From Triglochin maritima (Eukaryota; Streptophyta; Magnoliopsida; Alismatales; Juncaginaceae), in assembly GCA_963682175.1 (NCBI GenBank), contig OY821786.1, forward strand, positions 23,520,501 through 23,584,500: a stretch of 64,000 bases of DNA, read 5' to 3'. The notes under the pieces were generated by a model. That model saw only the letters and a list, made by a program, of their open reading frames with translations, searched no databases and had not been told where the DNA came from. Shown here one piece after another: positions 59,236 to 64,000 of this stretch. Position numbers and translations under genes: made by a program. How positions within the stretch are numbered: the stretch's first letter is position 1; each line of letters begins with the position of its first letter.

Positions 59236-59517
59236 TAGGGCTGAGCATCAGTCCATGACCGGACCGAACTGGACCGAAACCCAAATTTTCAGGAAGGCCA
59301 GACCGAAGATCGGAACGAACAGGTTCGGTCTAGTCCGGTCCGGTTTGGTCCAAAACCCAAATTTTACCCACAACTTTTCGGTCCGGACCGAAGACCGAAT
59401 CTTCAAAAAATTCATGGACCGAAGACCAGACCGAAAAAATTTGGTCTGGTTCGGTCCGGACCAAAAAAAATGGTTCTGTCTGGGTACCCGGACCGTACCG
59501 AATTTTGGTCACCCCTA
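59236..59517. mobile_element. hAT-type MITE, 282 bp, nested in gypsy integrase
   Basis: Ends TAGGGCTGAGCATC and GGTCACCCCTA form imperfect inverted termini, with perfect 8-bp duplications TGTAAGAC at 59228-59235 and 59518-59525. The interior is rich in GGACCGAA/TTCGGTCC words. Removing it joins the integrase reading EFSYVRPCTSP. Confidence 0.93.
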
Positions 59518-60137
59518 TGTAAGACCTTGCACATCACCAGTATGATGGAGTGACATAGATGAGAGGAAGTTAGTTGGGCTTGAGATAGTGTAGATGTATA
59601 CCGAGAAGGTTGATGTGATCAGGCAGTGGTTGGAAACTGCACAGAGCAGGTAGAAGAGCTACGCTGATAAGCATCGACAAATGTTGTGTTTTGAGGTTGG
59701 CAACCATGTTTTATTAAAATCTCTCCGGCTCGGGGAGTGATGAGCTTTAGGAAGAAGGGGAAACTCTATCTCAGACCGTTCAAGATCCTACATAGAGTTG
59801 GAGAGGTCGCATACCGGACAGAATTGCTGTCGTAGTTTTTGGGTCTTCACAACATCTTTCATGTATCGATACTAAGGAAGTATGTGGTAGATCCAGCTCA
59901 TATGATTCAGATAGAAGTTCCAGAGATCAAGTAGGATTTGTCTCTTGAGGAGAGACATGTGGCGATACTGAGTTGTATAGAGCACCAGCTCAGGAGGAGG
60001 ACAATTTCGAAGGTCAAGGTCTGGTGGCAGCACCACAGTGTTAAGAGGCCACCTGGGAGATCGAGGATGAAATCCAGAAAAGTATCAGGAGCTTCTCGGT
60101 ATGCTCTTGATTGAATTTTGAGGTTGAAATTTCTTTA

Positions 60138-60149
60138 AGGAGGGTGGAT
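60138..60149 (+). other. Polypurine tract of gypsy element
   Basis: AGGAGGGTGGAT directly before the 3' LTR start TGTTATATCA. Confidence 0.75.
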
Positions 60150-61901
60150 TGTTATATCATAATCCTTAATTAATGGTTTAATTGTGATTTGGATGGTAAG
60201 AGTGGTTACATGAGTAGGAGGTAAGGTGTAGGGTAGTGATTCGAGGGATTAAAGGTGAAGAGGTGTATAAGTAAAAATCATTCAGTTCTTCCTTTTTCTG
60301 TTGACTCTCTCCTTACTTAGCTTGTCTTCCTCTCCGAACTCCGGCCAGAAGTGGTGATCAGTGAGCAAGGAGTCACAATGGGTGTTGCCGGAGGACTTAT
60401 GATCATAGTTGGAGTGAAGATATCGCCGGAGGTGCAATACAAGCGAGAAGATCGTCGTCAACGTAGGGAAACTTCGACACGTAAAAAGGTATGAAAACTT
60501 CCTTATTAGTACTTACCCAAGGAGTGTGAGAGGGTCGGATTGGTCATCAGAGACCAGAGGCCTCAACGTAGATCCTAGAGCAGCAAGTTTGCTGCAAGAT
60601 AATAATTGATCATCGTGTGTTTGGGTCGACTGCTCATTATGTAATTGCAGGAGTTTTGCTCATCACTGGTCGAATGATGTCATTGGCGGTTGATCGATTG
60701 TGTATTTTCGGCAAGCTCTCTTATTTTCGATCAAAGTGGTCCCCTTTGTCGTTCGACCATTTGCCATGTAGGTTAGTCGATTGGGGCATAAACCATCTAA
60801 ATGGTCGACCTCCTTTAGATCAGTTTGACCGATTGTACCTGTAGCTAAGTCAGTTAGGGCCTAGACCTTCTAAATGGTCGACTCCTTATTTGATTTGATC
60901 GACTGATAGCTTAAGTTAACTTATTAATTGTACAACCAATTGTGTGTTGAATCGATCATTGATTTATGTTCCAAATGATCGACCACAAGGTAACTTTAGG
61001 TCGACCGGTAGAAGTTGAGTTTGAAGATTTAAAGACTATGATATTTTCGGTCGAAACGGGACCCCTTTATCGTTCGACCTGTTGAAAGTTAAGTTGGTTG
61101 GACATGGGCGTTGACCATCAAAATGGTCGATCACCTACGAGCTTGGTTCGATAGATTGGTTCTTTTCTGTTTGACCGGTTAGGTGACGGTTGAACCATGC
61201 ATGTTTCTGAAGGGAACTGCTTGATCGTTGTTGCCCTATTTTTTGCTTTTATGGCTGATTGTAATGTGTGTGATCGGCTTTGAGGGCAATGGAAAGGGTA
61301 TTTCCGGCCTAATAGCGATCAATGGTGTCTTGTGGCTCTGGATGTGGGAAAGTGTTGTGGCTCTGGTTATGGGAGCAACCATCCTTGTAAGGGAGGGTTT
61401 GTTAGATGATGATGTTTCGATAGTGGTGCCTTGTGTGCACGTGTGTTGTTGGGGTTGGGTGAGAGGATGCTAGAGCCTCGTCTATTGATTGTGTATGTTG
61501 TGGTCGGGAGAAAGGTCCATGGAGCCCAGTATTGACGATGATGTTTTATTACTGTTGCTGTATACTAGTATTGTTATCACATTACATGCATGTTATGGTA
61601 GTTTGACATATGGGATTTCCTTATGGACACGTAGGCATAGTTTCATGGTTGTTTTCAGGTCGTGAGCGGCGCTATGAGGTGGTGACTATGGAAGAGCATA
61701 TCAAGGATTGGATCCTCCAGTTTCCCTTTTTAGTGTGTTATGATTACATGTATATGTTTAGTATCTCTTTTGTTGTAATCATACTTTTGAAACTTTGTAT
61801 TATACGATGCACCTCTTGATGTGTATATGGTTGGTAGGTTCCTACTTGATTTGATTTTCTTTTTAAAGTTTAATTTTTTTTGCAGTTTCGGGGATGTTAC
61901 A
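60150..61901 (+). repeat. 3' LTR of the gypsy element (family D)
   Basis: Starts TGTTATATCATAATCC and ends GGGGATGTTACA, 1,752 bp. On the other strand its end (TGTAACATCCCCGAAAC) is close to the start of families B and C, so these LTRs are related. Degenerate GGTCGACC-type motifs lie at 60625-61170. Confidence 0.85.
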
Positions 61902-62824
61902 ACGTGTGTGTTTGTATTGTCCAAGTGTAGCATACCCATCTTGGTACCTTAGGGGGTTTATACACTAGCATTACAAGAGAAAATAAAGGAAATTCCCATT
62001 GACTTCCACTTTTCCTAGTGTTTGTGCCATGCAATTGAAAAGAAAAGATTTTCATTGGATTCTCAAGTATAAATGATTTCTCACCACCCCACTTGAGAAA
62101 GTGATGGAAAATCTCAATCTTGAAACTTTAACTCATTTTCACTTCTCAAACAATGCCCCTCACCCTCTTCGACCACCTCTGACCACCTCCCCTTCGGTTA
62201 CTATTGATGACCCCTTTTTCGGCCACCTCTGATGACCTCCCCTCCGGTCACCTCCGACGACCCCTTCTCCGACCACCTCTGGCGACACCTTTTCTTGCCA
62301 TCAAAAGTGGTCGGAAAATGAGTCTCCATTGGTGGCCGAAAAAGTTAACATCTGACATAATTTGAAATCCATCAGATTCCAGTTAAAAACACAAAAAATA
62401 GAATTTGGTCAAATAGAATTTTAATTCTGCTAGATTTTAGTTTCTATTGCTTTCCATTTGACCACCAGAATTCACTTTCCATCAGCTTCTTGTTCACAAA
62501 CACCAGTAAAAGCAACCCAATGAAAGAGGTCGAGATCACATTGAGCGAGAATCCAGTAAAATTAAAGTTTCCTTTAAACTCAAAGTACAAGTCCTCAATA
62601 ACAAGCTCTCTCAGTCAGCCTAATTAGGTAAATAATAAAACTACGGGAGGAAGAATACGGAGGAGGTTGAAGATGGATTGCTGTATAAATGTACAAGAAT
62701 ATCTCAACCCTCTAAATGCAAATGAACTGACGAGATGACAAGTTTTGAATCTAAAGCAGGGTTAAAACAATCCAGCGGATTTGCCTCGCATTGACGTTGA
62801 CTCTAGCACGATACGTTACTCGGG
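61902..62824. other. Unassigned DNA with short degenerate repeat
   Basis: 62160-62300 repeats words like 'gaccacctctgatgacctcc' and 'cggtcacctccgacgacccc' about every 24-36 bp. No gene seen. Confidence 0.45.
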
Positions 62825-63060
62825 AGTAGGACTGTAAGCGGGGCGGGGTGGGGCGGGTTTTTGTCCCACCGCTACTCACCCTGCATAAGTTAAGCGGGTG
62901 GGCGGGGCAGGGCAGGGCGGGTGAAAAAAATAACCACTGCCTGCCCCGCCTAAGGTTGGATTGGAGAATGCGGGGCGGGTTATGCGGGTCTGGAGGGTTT
63001 TTTCTTGTAATTTTTTTATTTTCCCAAGTAGTCTATGTAATGTTCTGAATTTGAAAAAGT
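62825..63060. mobile_element. Possible hAT-type MITE end, GGCGGG-rich
   Basis: 'gactgtaagcggggcggggtggggcggg' and 'ctgccccgcc...gcggggcgggttatgcggg' are typical of GC-rich hAT MITE subterminal regions. 'taggcgggttgcggttgcc' at 63174 may belong to the other side. No termini or duplication fixed. Confidence 0.35.
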
Positions 63061-64000
63061 AATACTCATATTTACTTCTTAAACAAAAAACAAGGAGATA
63101 ATCCTCCTCACCACATCACGGTACTTGTATCATGCATGTGATTTTATTAAGAAATCACAATCGTCCCGTTAATTAGGCGGGTTGCGGTTGCCTCGTCATC
63201 CGATATACTGATTATATTAAAAAGTGTGAGATTTGTTGATCCAAAACTTCAATAAAACTTAAACATTTAAATGAGATAAAGTAAATTAAATTTTATTATA
63301 GAATGTTACACACAACTTGTGTTAAAAATGTGAAACTATTTACTTAATAATGAGTTATGTATAGTAATCGAAATGAGTATCACAAAGTGATTTATTTATT
63401 TATTTTTGATATAATCAGAACTCTAATGATCTACTATATTTTTGGTGTGATCATATCACCTGCGATTGAATCAGCTGTTAAGAGAATATATGTAACCAAT
63501 TATGTATTTATATTGTTTCTCGATTTGAGTTAATAATTATTAATAAATAAATTGATTACATTGAGGAAAAAAAATTGTATATGTGTTTTTTAATTTAATT
63601 GTCATTGCATACTTACATCAAATTAAAAAATGACTAAAAATCAAAACCTGACCCGACCTAGAAAAACCAGACCTTAGCCCCCAGATCCGACATAGTACCA
63701 CACAACTTCTGTGCCATGGAATGACGAGCTCATGTCAACACCAGCGAACGAAATCCAGGTCTAGCACTAGCTAGTAGGACACCTATGAATCAATGGCCCA
63801 CAATGAATTTTTCTTCTTCTCAATATATCCTATTTATTTCAGCCTATATGACCTTAGAGGGATGTTCAAAGCTATTGGGTTTTAGGTCGAAGTAGTAACA
63901 TGGGAATAAGAAGCTATTAGGTGATACGCCCACAAGCTATTAGAATTTGGGGGTATTGAGAACTAGGCAGCGTTTGGATGTTTGGTGAAAGGATTTTTTT
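63061..64000. other. Unassigned AT-rich DNA to window end
   Basis: No gene. 'gcagcgtttggatgtttgg' at about 63967 is a phrase often seen at ends of plant MITEs, but the element would extend beyond the window. Confidence 0.4.

Larger units (their letters stand above)
54340..60110 (+). pseudogene. gypsy gag-pol pseudogene
   Basis: In order: a CCHC knuckle CHGCGQYGHFI(stop)DC at about 54357-54400, with a stop inside. Protease at 54534-54842 reads LFDCSDIHSFIS where the family has FDSGATHSF, so the catalytic DSG is DCS; GIDWLSQYD follows. RT reads [20 protein letters not shown] (55205-55265), [15 protein letters not shown] (after 55717) and [20 protein letters not shown] (57500-57560), the last with a frameshift in the FxDD box. 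RNase H/connection reads YHPGKANSIADALN (58200-58245). Integrase H2C2 and core read SRYSIHLGSTKMYKD and PEWKWEHVKMDFVTGL. The C-terminal part reads LHNIFHVSILRKYVVDPAHM and a weak chromodomain-like stretch. It encoded a polyprotein for reverse transcription and integration and is no longer functional. Confidence 0.88.
53886..61901 (+). mobile_element. Degenerate Ty3-gypsy (chromovirus-like) element with nested insertions
   Basis: The 5' LTR survives only as a fragment (about 53886-54185) that matches 61446-61760 of the 3' LTR ('tgttggggttgggtgagagg', 'tccccggagcccagtat', 'tttcatagttgtttttcagg'). It is followed by gag knuckle, protease, RT, RNase H, integrase and a chromodomain-like tail, then a polypurine tract and the 3' LTR. 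The element carries many stops and frameshifts and is interrupted at 55321-55716, 55948-57474 and 59236-59517. Confidence 0.9.

Overview
This window looks like nuclear DNA of a flowering plant, probably a eudicot. It carries plant Ty1-copia, Ty3-gypsy, PIF/Harbinger, hAT, CACTA-like and LINE sequences, plus remains of two plant gene families (4-coumarate:CoA ligase-like and DUF630/DUF632). No clearly intact host gene is visible. Nearly all of the 64 kb is transposable elements nested in each other, or gene remains broken by them.

Layout. 1-2.7 kb: decayed copia element (minus). 3.3-5.9 kb: truncated copia LTR joined to fragments of a gypsy-type LTR. 6.1-9.85 kb: last exons of an OPCL1-like 4CL gene, split by a 1,994-bp solo LTR with target duplication GGTAT. 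11.4-12.1 kb: 137-bp tandem repeats beside a MULE-like terminus. 12.2-14.1 kb: solo LTR (TGCAA). 16-17.4 kb: LINE remnant with hAT MITEs. 17.5-21.6 kb: PIF/Harbinger element with a pseudogenised transposase and a nested solo LTR (GTCAG). 22.3-23.7 kb: copia LTR. 27.1-32.0 kb: candidate MULE-like element with about 155-bp inverted termini, an internal cysteine-rich small gene, minisatellites and a CACTA-like insert. 33.2-42.9 kb: unidentified two-exon reading frame cut by a solo LTR (GTTAC), itself cut by an intact 7,087-bp LTR retrotransposon (GTAAT). 43.4-45.8 kb: unidentified gene fragment cut by a solo LTR (GGCTG). 49.1-53.8 kb: DUF630/DUF632 pseudogene cut by a solo LTR (TCGCT). 53.9-61.9 kb: degenerate gypsy (chromovirus-like) element on the plus strand, itself invaded by a copia LTR, a 396-bp fragment and a hAT MITE. 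62-64 kb: low-complexity and MITE-like DNA.

The most distinctive signals are: (1) arrays of the palindrome CGGTCGACCG inside several otherwise different LTR families, with a different palindrome doing the same in the intact element; (2) the young gag-only element at 35.6-42.7 kb, whose two 1,411-bp LTRs look identical by eye; (3) six solo LTRs that all keep perfect 5-bp target duplications, at least two of them inside recognisable exons; (4) the MULE-like composite at 27-32 kb. All comparisons were made by eye on this sequence; no database or alignment tool was used.
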